A stretch of DNA of 64,000 nucleotides from Bacteroidota bacterium. GTDB taxonomy: Bacteria; Bacteroidota; Bacteroidia; Bacteroidales; UBA10428. The stretch's first letter is position 1; every line of letters starts with the position of its first letter. The stretch is from positions 2,728,001 to 2,792,000 of the forward strand of contig CP065006.1 in assembly GCA_016699695.1 (NCBI GenBank), written 5' to 3'. Both the position numbers and the translations under genes were made by a program. The notes beneath the pieces are model-generated. The model searched no databases. It saw only the letters and a list, made by a program, of their open reading frames with translations, and was not told the DNA's origin. Positions 53,972 through 62,835 of the stretch are shown here, one piece after another.

Positions 53972-55075
53972 TTATGTTTGGATAACAAAATCGGCATGGT
54001 TGCCGGGCAATATTTCCAGTAGAAATTCCTGTTCAATTATTTGTTTCAAAAGCAGTTCCTGCTCATCCTCTGGTATTTCTTGCCAGGAGAAGTATTCTTT
54101 AAATCGCTGCTTACGCTTTTTCTCAGTGGTTTCCAGAAGAATTTTTAAGTGCAATAATTTCAAAAGTGGCTCATGGGTAAGAACAGTTTTTCCTTCTATC
54201 AAAATTATGTCAGGCAGATCAGTCTTATCCAGTATTTCTGCCAATGTGCAAACCATGAATTCAGGCGTATGGGACTTCGGATTGAATTCAACATAAGCTT
54301 GTGCTTCACTTACTTTAGTGCCTTGATCGGACTGAATAAGTAATGTCTTATTTCCATGCAGTTCAAAATGCATTTTCAGGTAAGCGGCCAGGCTACTTTT
54401 ACCTGTGCGGGAATTTCCACCAATTCCTATAATAAGTGGTTTTTCGATTTTGTTGAGCTCAATCTGCAGGTGATCAAAAAGATTTGCATATTCCTTGCTG
54501 GTGACTATCAGGGCTGCATCCAGCAGATTGTCTGCTAGAAAGTCTGGAGTATGCTTATAATCCTTTAATCCATAACCCGTTCTTACTCCTATGGTGTAGC
54601 AGCCTGCTTGTTTTCCGGCTTCCATGTCTCTGGCAGTATCGCCAATCATAATGGATTTTTTTAGGTCGATATTCCAATCGCGGGCAGCCTGCAACAACAT
54701 GCCTGGTTTGGGTTTTCTGCAGGAACAATCTGTCTGGAATTCGTTCTCAGGAGTGGTATTGGCTTCAACCGGCATGTGAGGACATAAATAAATTGCATCG
54801 AGGTTTGCACCCTTTTTCTCTAATTCCATTCTCATGCGCTCATGGATGTTTTCCAGGTCGGTAAGCGTAAACATGCCACGCGCAATGGCCGATTGATTGG
54901 TTACCACTATGGTTTTATACCCCGCATTGCCAATTAGGCTCAATGCTTTGGGTGTATACCAGAAGAGTTCAAGGTCTTCGGGCTTAATAATGTAACTGCG
55001 TTCTGTGTTCATCACACCGTCGCGGTCGAGGAAAACAGCTATTGATTTTTGCGCAGAAACATTCATGATACTCAT
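53972..55075 (-). CDS. Fusion of a HAD-IIIA (GmhB-like) phosphatase and a P-loop kinase (uridine kinase-like)
   Basis: The protein is 367 residues. The N-terminal HAD domain has the nucleophile Asp17 and Asp19 in VFLDRDGVMNTE, KTIVVTNQSAIARGMF, a Cys-rich zinc loop (CPHMP...DCSCRKPKPGML) and IMIGDTARDMEAGKQAG, matching heptose bisphosphate phosphatase GmhB and histidinol phosphatase. The C-terminal domain starts near residue 213 with IIGIGGNSRTGKSSLAAYL, a Walker A P-loop, and has IILIEGKTVL as a second acidic segment, as in uridine/phosphoribulokinase-type kinases. The fusion suggests a phosphosugar pathway with both activities on one substrate; the substrate is unknown. It follows the NUDIX and miaA genes on the same strand. 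Confidence 0.85.
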   Translation of the reverse strand: MSIMNVSAQKSIAVFLDRDGVMNTERSYIIKPEDLELFWYTPKALSLIGNAGYKTIVVTNQSAIARGMFTLTDLENIHERMRMELEKKGANLDAIYLCPHMPVEANTTPENEFQTDCSCRKPKPGMLLQAARDWNIDLKKSIMIGDTARDMEAGKQAGCYTIGVRTGYGLKDYKHTPDFLADNLLDAALIVTSKEYANLFDHLQIELNKIEKPLIIGIGGNSRTGKSSLAAYLKMHFELHGNKTLLIQSDQGTKVSEAQAYVEFNPKSHTPEFMVCTLAEILDKTDLPDIILIEGKTVLTHEPLLKLLHLKILLETTEKKRKQRFKEYFSWQEIPEDEQELLLKQIIEQEFLLEILPGNHADFVIQT

Positions 55076-55114
55076 ATTATCAGGTATGGTATAAGGGTGA
55101 AGGCCGAAAGATAA

Positions 55115-55567
55115 TCATTCCAAAACTTTTTCTTTTAACATCTGCAAAACATAGCGGTCAACCGGAAAACTAAGGTCATCGTTTGTAAGTGTATCAAGAC
55201 TTTGCCAACGAAATGATTGGCTGCCCTCGGTCAGAGGTTCAAAATCGAATTTCTTCTCAGAAATTTTAAACCGTATTTCTTCTTTAAAATCGAAAAAATA
55301 ATAGATACTGATTAGCTGCACATTCTTATAAAACATGGCAGGCTGAAAATAGTGGGTAGTATAGAAATGTCCTGTAAGGACGATTTCCTGTCCATATTCT
55401 TCGATGGCTTCGCGCATCAAACAATCGGCAGGGCCTTCGCCATAATTCAGTCCGCCTCCGGGAAATTTGGTCATGTAAGTATTTAATACAAATTCGTCCG
55501 AAAGCAATATTTCCTTTTTTTCGTTCAACCTTAGTCCATAAACCCTGATGTTAAAAGTACCTGCCAT
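55115..55567 (-). CDS. NUDIX hydrolase
   Basis: The ATG at 55567 (MAGTFNIRVYGLRLN) is chosen, directly after the miaA stop; the frame reaches a TTG at 55585 inside miaA. The protein is 150 residues. The Nudix box GGLNYGEGPADCLMREAIEEYG fits GX5EX7REUXEEXGU. It hydrolyses a nucleoside diphosphate linked to another moiety; the substrate is not known. It is the middle gene of the likely miaA-NUDIX-HAD/kinase operon. Confidence 0.9.
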   Translation of the reverse strand: MAGTFNIRVYGLRLNEKKEILLSDEFVLNTYMTKFPGGGLNYGEGPADCLMREAIEEYGQEIVLTGHFYTTHYFQPAMFYKNVQLISIYYFFDFKEEIRFKISEKKFDFEPLTEGSQSFRWQSLDTLTNDDLSFPVDRYVLQMLKEKVLE

Positions 55568-55568
55568 A

Positions 55569-56480
55569 TCAGTTTCTAAATTCAATATTACTTTGGATTA
55601 GTGCTTTCACTTCCTCCAACTGAACTGGATCAAACCAATGGCTTTCACTGTATCGCCTGAACCAAGTGAGCTGCCTGCGGGCATAAGCGCGGCTATGGTT
55701 TTTTATTTGTTCAATGGCTTCTTCAAGCTTTAAATTTCCTTCGAAATAACTAAAAAGCTCTGAATAGCCGACGGTTTTTAATGGGGTAAGGCCCTTCTTT
55801 GGCCATAAACTCCGAGCTTCTTCCACCAAACCAGCTTGAACCATCTTGTCGACCCTCTGGTTAATTCTGTTGTACAATACAGTTCTGTTGGTATCAAGAA
55901 AGAGATTGATCACATGAAAAGACCTTTCCTTGCTGGTTCTGAGCAGGAAACGGGAATAGGGAAGTCCGGTCATTTCAAATACTTCAAGTGCTTTGAGCAA
56001 ACGTTTGGGATTGTTTTTATCCACTACTTCGAAGTATTCAGGATCAATTCGGTTCACTTCTTCCTGGAGCCTTTCAAGACCTTCGATTTCGAAAAAGCAA
56101 TTGAGTTTTTGCCTGACTTCCGCACTGATGCTGGGCAAATCATCAATTCCTTTGCAGATGGCATCGATATATAAACCGGATCCACCTACCAGAAATGCGA
56201 TATTGTTTTGTTTGAAAATACCATCCAGGCAAGCCAGTGCATCGCTTTCGTACCGGCTTGCGTTGTAGGCTTCATCTATACTAAGGTTTTGTACCAGGTG
56301 GTGTTTTACTTTTGCAAGATCAGAGGGCGAGGGAACTGCAGTACCAATTGTCATTTCCTTGAAAAACTGACGGCTGTCGGCCGAGACAATTTCGGTTTTA
56401 AAATGCTGTGCCAATGCAATTGAAACCGGAGTTTTTCCAATACCTGTGGGGCCACCAATAACAACAAGCAAAGGTTTCAT
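55569..56480 (-). CDS. miaA: tRNA dimethylallyltransferase
   Basis: The protein is 303 residues. It adds the dimethylallyl group to A37 of tRNAs reading codons that start with U. The N-terminal P-loop GGPTGIGKT (residues 9-17), the substrate motif IVSADSRQFFKEMTIGTAVPS, VGGSGLYIDAICKGID, NPKRLLKALEV and the C-terminal KNHSRAYARRQLTWFRR are all typical. It is the first gene of a three-gene cluster. Confidence 0.97.
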   Translation of the reverse strand: MKPLLVVIGGPTGIGKTPVSIALAQHFKTEIVSADSRQFFKEMTIGTAVPSPSDLAKVKHHLVQNLSIDEAYNASRYESDALACLDGIFKQNNIAFLVGGSGLYIDAICKGIDDLPSISAEVRQKLNCFFEIEGLERLQEEVNRIDPEYFEVVDKNNPKRLLKALEVFEMTGLPYSRFLLRTSKERSFHVINLFLDTNRTVLYNRINQRVDKMVQAGLVEEARSLWPKKGLTPLKTVGYSELFSYFEGNLKLEEAIEQIKNHSRAYARRQLTWFRRYSESHWFDPVQLEEVKALIQSNIEFRN

Positions 56481-56646
56481 AGGATATATTAATATTTCAG
56501 CTCATGCAAATATACTTTATTCGCTAAAATGAAATACCCTGTCATTGGATAGGGAAATACAGCTTTATCATAGGAATTTTATGAGATAGTGAAGGAAAAA
56601 ACTGGCCAGCAGGTGTGCTGACCAGATTAATCAATTGGGCAATAGT

Positions 56647-58908
56647 CTACTTCTGCTGAATTTTAATAAGGTTAAGGGCCGAACCTGCTTTAAACCATTC
56701 AAACTGGTTTTGATTGTAGGTATGGTTTACTGCAAATTCCTCCTTTGTGCCATCGGCATGAGAAAGTCTTACTCTAAAAGCTTTTTCAGGATCAAAACTT
56801 TCTAGTCCAAGTATATCTATGGTATCATCCTCACGAATCTTGTCATAATCGGCTTTATTGCTGAAGGTCAAGGCCAGCATTCCCTGTTTTTTGAGGTTGG
56901 TTTCGTGGATACGGGCAAATGATTTTACCAAAACCGCTTTTACTCCAAGGTGGCGAGGCTCCATGGCGGCATGTTCGCGCGAGCTTCCCTCGCCATAATT
57001 CTCGTCGCCAACTATAAGGGTGCTGATACCAGCAGCCTGATAGGCTCTTTGTGCTGCAGGTACTTCCATAATTTCGCCTGTGAGCTGGTTCCTTACCTGG
57101 TTGGTTTTTTCGTTAAAGAAGTTCATGGCTCCAATGAGCAGATTGTTCGAGATGTTATCGAGGTGGCCACGGTATTTTAGCCATGGGCCTGCCATCGAAA
57201 TATGGTCTGTGGTGCATTTCCCTTTAGCCTTAATAAGTAGCTTGAGTCCTGTAAGGTCTTTTCCATTCCAGGCTTTGAATGGCTCAAGCACTTGAAGGCG
57301 GTCTGAGCCTGGTTTTACAGATATTTGCACTTTCGATCCTTCGGCAGCAGGAGCCTGGTAACCGGCATCTTCTACATCAAAGCCTTTTATGGGCAATTCA
57401 TCTCCAACAGGGGCCTCGAGTTTTACTTTTTCACCTTTTTTATTCAGCAGGGTATCGGTGATTGGGTTGAAGGTCAGATCGCCAGCAATGACCAGAGCAG
57501 TGACCAATTCGGGCGATGCTACAAAAGCATAGGTATTGGGGTTTCCATCGGCTCTTTTGGCGAAATTCCGGTTGAATGAGTGCACAATGGTATTTTTCTT
57601 CTGCTGCTCAGCTCCAATGCGCGACCATTGTCCGATGCAAGGGCCGCAGGCGTTGGCAAACACCTTTCCGCCTATTTTACTAAATGTATCTATAAAACCA
57701 TCTCGTTCTATGGTATAACGCACTTGCTCCGAGCCGGGTGTGATAGTAAATTCCGATTTGGCAACCAGGTTTTTTTTCACAGCATCGTTTGCAATAGATG
57801 CAGCCCGTGAAATATCTTCGTAAGATGAATTGGTGCACGAACCTATCAGACCAACTTCAATATGGGTAGGCCAGCCGTTCTTTGTAGCCATCTCTTTCAT
57901 TTTTCCGATTGGGGTTGCAATATCAGGAGAGAATGGTCCATTGAGATGAGGTTCCAGTTCCGAAAGGTTAATTTCAATAAGCTGATCGAAATATTTTTCA
58001 GGTTGGTCATAAACTTCTTCATCGCCGGTAAGGTAAGAGGCAATTTTGTCGGCCAGGTCAGCTACTTCTTTGCGACCGGTAGCATGAAGGTATCTCCGCA
58101 TCGAATCGTCATAACCAAAAGTAGAAGTGGTGGCACCAATTTCGGCACCCATGTTGCAAATGGTGCCTTTGCCGGTAGCTGAAAGATTTTTGGCTCCCTC
58201 CCCAAAATATTCTACAATGCAACCGGTTCCACCTTTCACCGTAAGAATGCCGGCTACCCTAAGTATAACATCTTTCGCGGAAGTCCAGCCGTTAAGCTTG
58301 CCGGTAAGTTTTACACCTATTAATCTCGGAAATTTCAGTTCCCAGGGCATACCTACCATTACATCTACCGCATCGGCACCACCCACACCAATTGCAATCA
58401 TGCCCAGCCCTCCGGCATTTACCGTATGCGAGTCGGTTCCAATCATCATACCTCCCGGGAAGGCATAATTCTCAAGCACTACCTGATGGATAATTCCTGC
58501 TCCTGGTTTCCAGAAACCAATGCCATATTTATTCGATACAGAACTTAAAAAGTCAAATACTTCCTCATTCGTTTGTTTGGCTGACAATAAGTCTTTCGAA
58601 GCGCCTTCTTTTGCAAGAATCAGGTGATCGCAATGCACTGTGGTCGGAACTACTGTTTTATTCCTTCCGGCCTGCATAAACTGTAACAATGCCATCTGGG
58701 CAGTAGCATCCTGCATGGCTACACGGTCGGGATTGAAATTAACATAGTCTGTCCCCCTCTTAAATTCTTTTGCGACTGGTTGATCGAGGTGTGCATACAA
58801 AATTTTTTCCGATAAGCTCAATGGCCTTCCGGTTACCTTTCTGGCTAGGTCTATTCGTTTTGTTAATTCTGAATAGACTTTTTTAATCATGTCGAGATCG
58901 AATATCAT
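56647..58908 (-). CDS. Aconitate hydratase (mitochondrial-type aconitase)
   Basis: The protein is 753 residues. It interconverts citrate and isocitrate. The three [4Fe-4S] cysteines are Cys358 (GSCTNSS) and Cys421/Cys424 (CGPCIGQ); the numbering coincides with that I recall for mammalian mitochondrial aconitase. Further motifs are VHCDHLILA, PGGMMIGTDSHTVNAGGLGM, IGVGGADAVDVM and, in the swivel domain, GDENYGEGSSREHAAMEPRHLG. No isocitrate dehydrogenase or citrate synthase gene is in the window, so the gene is not in a visible TCA operon. Confidence 0.97.
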   Translation of the reverse strand: MIFDLDMIKKVYSELTKRIDLARKVTGRPLSLSEKILYAHLDQPVAKEFKRGTDYVNFNPDRVAMQDATAQMALLQFMQAGRNKTVVPTTVHCDHLILAKEGASKDLLSAKQTNEEVFDFLSSVSNKYGIGFWKPGAGIIHQVVLENYAFPGGMMIGTDSHTVNAGGLGMIAIGVGGADAVDVMVGMPWELKFPRLIGVKLTGKLNGWTSAKDVILRVAGILTVKGGTGCIVEYFGEGAKNLSATGKGTICNMGAEIGATTSTFGYDDSMRRYLHATGRKEVADLADKIASYLTGDEEVYDQPEKYFDQLIEINLSELEPHLNGPFSPDIATPIGKMKEMATKNGWPTHIEVGLIGSCTNSSYEDISRAASIANDAVKKNLVAKSEFTITPGSEQVRYTIERDGFIDTFSKIGGKVFANACGPCIGQWSRIGAEQQKKNTIVHSFNRNFAKRADGNPNTYAFVASPELVTALVIAGDLTFNPITDTLLNKKGEKVKLEAPVGDELPIKGFDVEDAGYQAPAAEGSKVQISVKPGSDRLQVLEPFKAWNGKDLTGLKLLIKAKGKCTTDHISMAGPWLKYRGHLDNISNNLLIGAMNFFNEKTNQVRNQLTGEIMEVPAAQRAYQAAGISTLIVGDENYGEGSSREHAAMEPRHLGVKAVLVKSFARIHETNLKKQGMLALTFSNKADYDKIREDDTIDILGLESFDPEKAFRVRLSHADGTKEEFAVNHTYNQNQFEWFKAGSALNLIKIQQK

Positions 58909-59023
58909 GGTAATGTATTTTTTTGTAGGCCTAATTTACGATTTTTGACCTTTTGTCGGTTAATAAGTTTGTATACATTTCTACTACTATTGAAGCTAAT
59001 TTTAGAATTGTTTAAACATGTTT

Positions 59024-59055
59024 TTTGATGGTTTGTTCGTTTCTTTTATTTTTGA
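59024..59055 (+). promoter_or_regulatory. Promoter of the SiaC-like gene
   Basis: TTTG at 59024-59027 and TATTTTTG at 59048-59055 are separated by 20 bases, an exact Bacteroidota consensus. The leader would be about 40 bases before the ATG at 59101. Confidence 0.6.
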
Positions 59056-59100
59056 TATACCAAATCCGTTATCTGAACTCTTATTTAAATCTTAAGTCGA

Positions 59101-59478
59101 ATGAATAAGCTTGAAATTGCGGCATCTTCCAGTACTCCCAAGGTTGTTTTTGACCCCTCTGAAGGTGTTTTTAAAATCGAAGGCAGAGCAATTCCAGAAA
59201 ATCCAAGCGAGTTTTTTAATGAGCCTGTTGTGTGGCTTAAGGAATATTTTAAAGACCCCTTGCCTTTAACTATCCTTGCCATTAATCTGGAATATGTCAA
59301 CAGTGGCTCTGCAAAATATTTGCTTACCTTATTCAGAGTATTAAGAGAAGCAACCCTTCGCGGACACAAAATTGAGATTACCTGGTATTTCGAAGAAGAC
59401 GATGAAGCCATTGAAAGTCTTGGTGAGCATTATAAAACTACTAGCGGAATTCCTTTTCGCCTGGTACAATACATTTAG
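59101..59478 (+). CDS. SiaC-like (DUF1987) regulatory phosphoprotein
   Basis: The protein is 125 residues, the usual DUF1987 length. It begins with short strands (KVVFDPSEGVFKIEGRAIPENPSEFFNEPVVWLKEYF), then has LPLTILAINLEYVNSGSAKYLLTLFRVLREA and KIEITWYFEEDDEAIESLGEHYK. Ser68 and Ser70 in NSGSAK lie where SiaC of Pseudomonas carries its phosphorylated Thr68. There the SiaA phosphatase and SiaB kinase switch SiaC, which controls a diguanylate cyclase. No SiaA, SiaB or GGDEF gene is near, so the partner is unknown here. Confidence 0.85.
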   Translation: MNKLEIAASSSTPKVVFDPSEGVFKIEGRAIPENPSEFFNEPVVWLKEYFKDPLPLTILAINLEYVNSGSAKYLLTLFRVLREATLRGHKIEITWYFEEDDEAIESLGEHYKTTSGIPFRLVQYI

Positions 59479-59544
59479 TCTTTGCTTTCAAGTAAATCTT
59501 TATCAGCGATTAAACAGGATACTAACTTGTAAATTTGTCAAAAT

Positions 59545-59582
59545 AAAAAAGCTGTTCGGGAAACCAGAACAGCTTTTTCTTT
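59545..59582. terminator. Bidirectional terminator between the SiaC-like gene and gapA
   Basis: The stem AAAAAGCTGTTC / GAACAGCTTTTT with a nine-base loop is flanked by A and T tracts and lies between convergent genes. Confidence 0.9.
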
Positions 59583-59599
59583 TTATAAGATGTACACTA

Positions 59600-60607
59600 T
59601 TATTTTACAGTATCCATGTGTTTAATCAGGTCAACAACTTTTGCAGAATAACCCATTTCGTTGTCGTACCATGATACTACTTTTACAAAGTTAGGAGATA
59701 AAGAAATACCTGCTCCAGCATCGAAAATCGAAGTGCGGAAATCACCTACAAAATCGTTCGAAACTACTGCATCTTCAGTGTATCCCAAGATTCCTTTTAA
59801 TTCGCCTTCAGAAGCTTTTTTCATGGCAGCGCAAATATCGGCATACGAAGCACCTTTTTCCAGGCGGCAGGTTAAGTCAACCACTGAAACGTCAGGAGTT
59901 GGCACACGGAAAGCCATACCTGTAAGTTTGCCGTTCAGCGAAGGAATAACTTTTCCAACAGCTTTAGCAGCGCCAGTCGACGATGGAATAATGTTCTGAC
60001 CAGCACCACGGCCACCTCTCCAGTCTTTTGCAGATGGACCATCTACAGTTTTTTGAGTAGCTGTAGTGGCATGTACGGTAGTCATTAAGCCTTCTACAAT
60101 GCCAAAGTTATCGTGAAGAACTTTTGCAATTGGAGCAAGACAGTTTGTTGTGCAGGAAGCATTTGACACGAAGTTCATGTCTTTTGTATACGATTTGTGG
60201 TTTACACCCATTACAAACATGGGGGTATCATCCTTAGAAGGAGCAGACATGATCACTTTTTTTGCACCAGCATCGATATGACCCTGACATTTTGCTTTTT
60301 CAAGGAATAAACCTGTTGATTCTACCACATAGTCAGCACCTACAGCTCCCCATTTAATGTCAGCCGGATTTTTTTCTGCAGTAACGCGAATAGTTTTACC
60401 GTCTACAATCAGCTGACCGTCTTTTACGGCTACTGTACCTTTGTATTGTCCGTGGGTTGAATCGTATTTCAACATATAAGCCATGTAATCAACATCAATG
60501 AGGTCATTGACTGCAACTACCTCAACACTTGAGTCAGCCATAGCGATGCGGAACACGAAGCGACCAATTCTTCCGAAGCCGTTAATCCCGATTTTAATTT
60601 TTCCCAT
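59600..60607 (-). CDS. gapA: Glyceraldehyde-3-phosphate dehydrogenase, type I
   Basis: The start is the ATG at 60607 (MGKIKIGINGFGRIGR); the frame continues 43 codons upstream but only this start gives the family N-terminus. The protein is 335 residues, the standard length. The NAD-binding motif INGFGRIGR, the catalytic Cys152 in SNASCTTNCLAPIAKVL, and the later motifs HATTATQKTVDGPS and SWYDNEMGYS are complete. It is a key glycolytic enzyme. A TAAATTCG box (60662-60669 on this strand) with TTG 20 bases before it may be its promoter. Confidence 0.98.
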   Translation of the reverse strand: MGKIKIGINGFGRIGRFVFRIAMADSSVEVVAVNDLIDVDYMAYMLKYDSTHGQYKGTVAVKDGQLIVDGKTIRVTAEKNPADIKWGAVGADYVVESTGLFLEKAKCQGHIDAGAKKVIMSAPSKDDTPMFVMGVNHKSYTKDMNFVSNASCTTNCLAPIAKVLHDNFGIVEGLMTTVHATTATQKTVDGPSAKDWRGGRGAGQNIIPSSTGAAKAVGKVIPSLNGKLTGMAFRVPTPDVSVVDLTCRLEKGASYADICAAMKKASEGELKGILGYTEDAVVSNDFVGDFRTSIFDAGAGISLSPNFVKVVSWYDNEMGYSAKVVDLIKHMDTVK

Positions 60608-60774
60608 ATTACTTAAGTTTATAAAAATTAATAATTCCTTGTTCGTTTGTAAATTGAGGTGCGAATTTAAGAAATAAATTGAAAATGAACAACCTTGTGG
60701 GTTTGCTTTTGATTTTAATTGTGAAAAAAATAACAATAACCACTCGTGCTGATTGTTTTGTTTAACAATGCCTA

Positions 60775-61554
60775 CTATTCGGCAAGCATTTGATCGATTT
60801 TTGTTTTTTTCTGCTCGTAGGGTGTGCTGATAACTTTTCCGAAACGGTAGCTTATAAATAAGGTAAGGTAAAATTGGTCGTCGGGCAATACAAACAGTAA
60901 TTTGTTCGATTCTGTTTCCATTATGGGAACTTTTCCAATATAGGCATCGAAAGCAAGACCAAGTTCGAGGGCATGAAAAACATCGTCAAGTTTACTGTAT
61001 TCGAAAGTATAACCAATTTTTCCAAAGATACCAGGCTGAACTTTCAAATTTTCTATTCCATACACAAAAGGTGCTTTGCCTATGATGTTTGGCGAAGTGT
61101 GCAATTGAAAAACATCGTAAACAACCTCATCATTAATAATATACTCGTAATAAATGGGTTTAAGGATAGCTAAGCTGGGGCCGAAATTGTAGAAGAAACG
61201 TATCGATATACCACCCTGGTCGCGTTTCTGAAACATTTCATTCTGGAAACCTATGGCCCCTTTGAGGGTGTACACTGCGTTTAGCTTACCATAGACAATG
61301 TTTCGGTTGTTGTAGGTGCTTATTTTTGCTTCTTTGGGGTGTTTGAGGTAGTTGAATTCGATTTCATAAAGGGTTTTTCTAAAAGCATCAATGCGCTTGG
61401 CATATCGGTAGTTACCACCAATACCATTGGAATTTAAAAGAAAGGCATAGGTCTTTTCGTTTCGATAAAATATTTTATCCTGATCGTCCAGCTCGCCCTG
61501 AGCAAAAGCTAGGCTTGAGCATACTAGTAACCATATGAGTAGAGAAAACTTCAT
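60775..61554 (-). CDS. Exported outer-membrane-type beta-barrel protein, function unknown
   Basis: The ATG at 61554 is chosen because it starts a clean signal peptide (MKFSLLIWLLVCSSLAFAQ); the frame runs 33 codons further without support. The protein is 259 residues. The mature part has many short amphipathic strands (YAFLLNSNGIGGNYRYAKRIDAFRKTLYEIEFNYLKHPKEAKIS, GGISIRFFYNFGPSLAIL, FYLTLFISYRFGKVI) as in small outer membrane barrels. It lies upstream of gapA on the same strand, but nothing else links the two. Confidence 0.75.
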   Translation of the reverse strand: MKFSLLIWLLVCSSLAFAQGELDDQDKIFYRNEKTYAFLLNSNGIGGNYRYAKRIDAFRKTLYEIEFNYLKHPKEAKISTYNNRNIVYGKLNAVYTLKGAIGFQNEMFQKRDQGGISIRFFYNFGPSLAILKPIYYEYIINDEVVYDVFQLHTSPNIIGKAPFVYGIENLKVQPGIFGKIGYTFEYSKLDDVFHALELGLAFDAYIGKVPIMETESNKLLFVLPDDQFYLTLFISYRFGKVISTPYEQKKTKIDQMLAE

Positions 61555-61736
61555 GTTTTGAACAAAAATAGACAAAACAAGCGAGTTAAGTGAGAACAAA
61601 GGTTTTAATTCTTTCGAAAAAAAAGTGGAGTTTATTCTAATAGAAAGGCACACAACCAGGTGAAATTAAAATCTCGCACCTGATTGTGTGCCCCAATGAC
61701 AAATTGTTATGTGAAGGCAGTTCCTTAAAGAAGAAA

Positions 61737-61871
61737 CTAGCTGTTCGAATCGTCGTTCTGTTCTTGATCTGCCGAGCTATCAGCATATGCCGGACACACA
61801 TAATTGTTGCAAGACACACTTAAAACTGCTAATACAACAACGGCAGCAATTATTATCGATACCCTTTTCAT
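61737..61871 (-). CDS. Small lipoprotein of 44 residues
   Basis: An ATG at 61871 opens a frame of 44 codons ending in TAG. The N-terminus has two basic residues (MKRVS), a hydrophobic core IIIAAVVVLAVLS and a lipobox-like VSC with Cys21, followed by NNYVCPAYADSSA and an acidic C-terminus (DQEQNDDSNS). The mature lipopeptide would be only 24 residues, with a second cysteine five residues after the first. The frame is below common ORF length limits. The signal structure and intergenic position support a real gene; I do not know its function. Confidence 0.7.
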   Translation of the reverse strand: MKRVSIIIAAVVVLAVLSVSCNNYVCPAYADSSADQEQNDDSNS

Positions 61872-61998
61872 CTTATTTTTGAAGTTAGTTAGTAAATCTA
61901 AAATTTTGTACGCAAAAGATGCTTTTTAGTTTGCAATCATTCAGTTTGCTTTGATAAAAGTATAAAAATAATTGATGGATTGCAAAATTCATTCTGTG

Positions 61999-62006
61999 TA
62001 TATTTG
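61999..62006 (+). promoter_or_regulatory. Putative -7 promoter element of the nitroreductase gene
   Basis: TATATTTG matches TAnnTTTG exactly, 28 bases before the ATG at 62034. Only ATTG variants are found upstream, so the -33 element is uncertain. Confidence 0.4.
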
Positions 62007-62033
62007 AACGGATAAACTTTAACAATAGTATTC

Positions 62034-62789
62034 ATGATACCTGATTCTATTCTTCAGCATCGTTCGGTGCGAAATTATCGCGCGGAAGAAATACCTGATG
62101 AAACATTACAAAATATTTTAACAGCAGGAACCAGGGCTTCTACCACTGGTAATATGCAGGTTTACAGCATGGTGGTAACCCGCAATGAAACCCTGAAAGA
62201 AAGGCTTTGGGAGGTGCATTTTAAACAAAATATGGTAAAACAAGCTCCTATTGTAATTACCTTTTGTGCCGACTTTAATCGATTTAATACATGGTGCCAA
62301 CATCGCCAGGCATTGCCAGGTTACGATAATTTTTTATCCTTTTTTACTGCGGCAATCGATGCACTGCTTGTGGCACAAAACGTTGCTATTGCTGCTGAGA
62401 GTGAAGGACTTGGAATTTGCTACCTTGGGACTACCACCTACCAGGCCGAAAAAATTATCGATATTCTGCAACTTCCAAAGTTTGTGGTACCTGTAACTAC
62501 TCTTGTGATTGGCTATCCGGAAAAATGGCCTGAATTAACCGATCGCTTACCTCTTCAGGGTGTAGTTCATTTCGAAACCTATCGGGATTACACTTCAGTC
62601 GATATCGATACCATTTATAAAGAAAAAGAGGCTTTAGAGCTTACTCATAGGCTTCTGGCCGAGAACAATAAGCAAACCCTTGCGCAGGTTTTTACAGATA
62701 ATCGTTATACCAAAAAAGACAATGTCTTTTTTTCCAAAGCCTTGCTCAGGGTGCTCGAAAAGCAAGGGTTTATGAATTATGAGGAATAA
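62034..62789 (+). CDS. Nitroreductase family NAD(P)H-dependent flavin oxidoreductase (NfsA-like)
   Basis: The protein is 251 residues. The FMN-binding start ILQHRSVRNYRAEEIPDETLQNILTAGTRASTTGNMQVYSMVVTR, the middle part FFTAAIDALLVAQNVAIAAESEGLGICYLGTT and PVTTLVIGYPEKWPELTDRLPLQGVVHFETY fit the NfsA/FRP branch. It reduces quinones, nitro compounds or flavins with two electrons; the physiological substrate is unknown. It is a single gene before a bidirectional terminator. Confidence 0.92.
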   Translation: MIPDSILQHRSVRNYRAEEIPDETLQNILTAGTRASTTGNMQVYSMVVTRNETLKERLWEVHFKQNMVKQAPIVITFCADFNRFNTWCQHRQALPGYDNFLSFFTAAIDALLVAQNVAIAAESEGLGICYLGTTTYQAEKIIDILQLPKFVVPVTTLVIGYPEKWPELTDRLPLQGVVHFETYRDYTSVDIDTIYKEKEALELTHRLLAENNKQTLAQVFTDNRYTKKDNVFFSKALLRVLEKQGFMNYEE

Positions 62790-62820
62790 AAAAAGGCAGC
62801 TGTTCGGGCTGCCTTTTTTT
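62785..62820. terminator. Bidirectional terminator between the nitroreductase gene and the T9SS protein gene
   Basis: The stem AAAAGGCAGC / GCTGCCTTTT with a 7-base loop has A and T tracts on either side and lies between two convergent genes. Confidence 0.9.
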
Positions 62821-62835
62821 ATTGATTTTAAAGGG

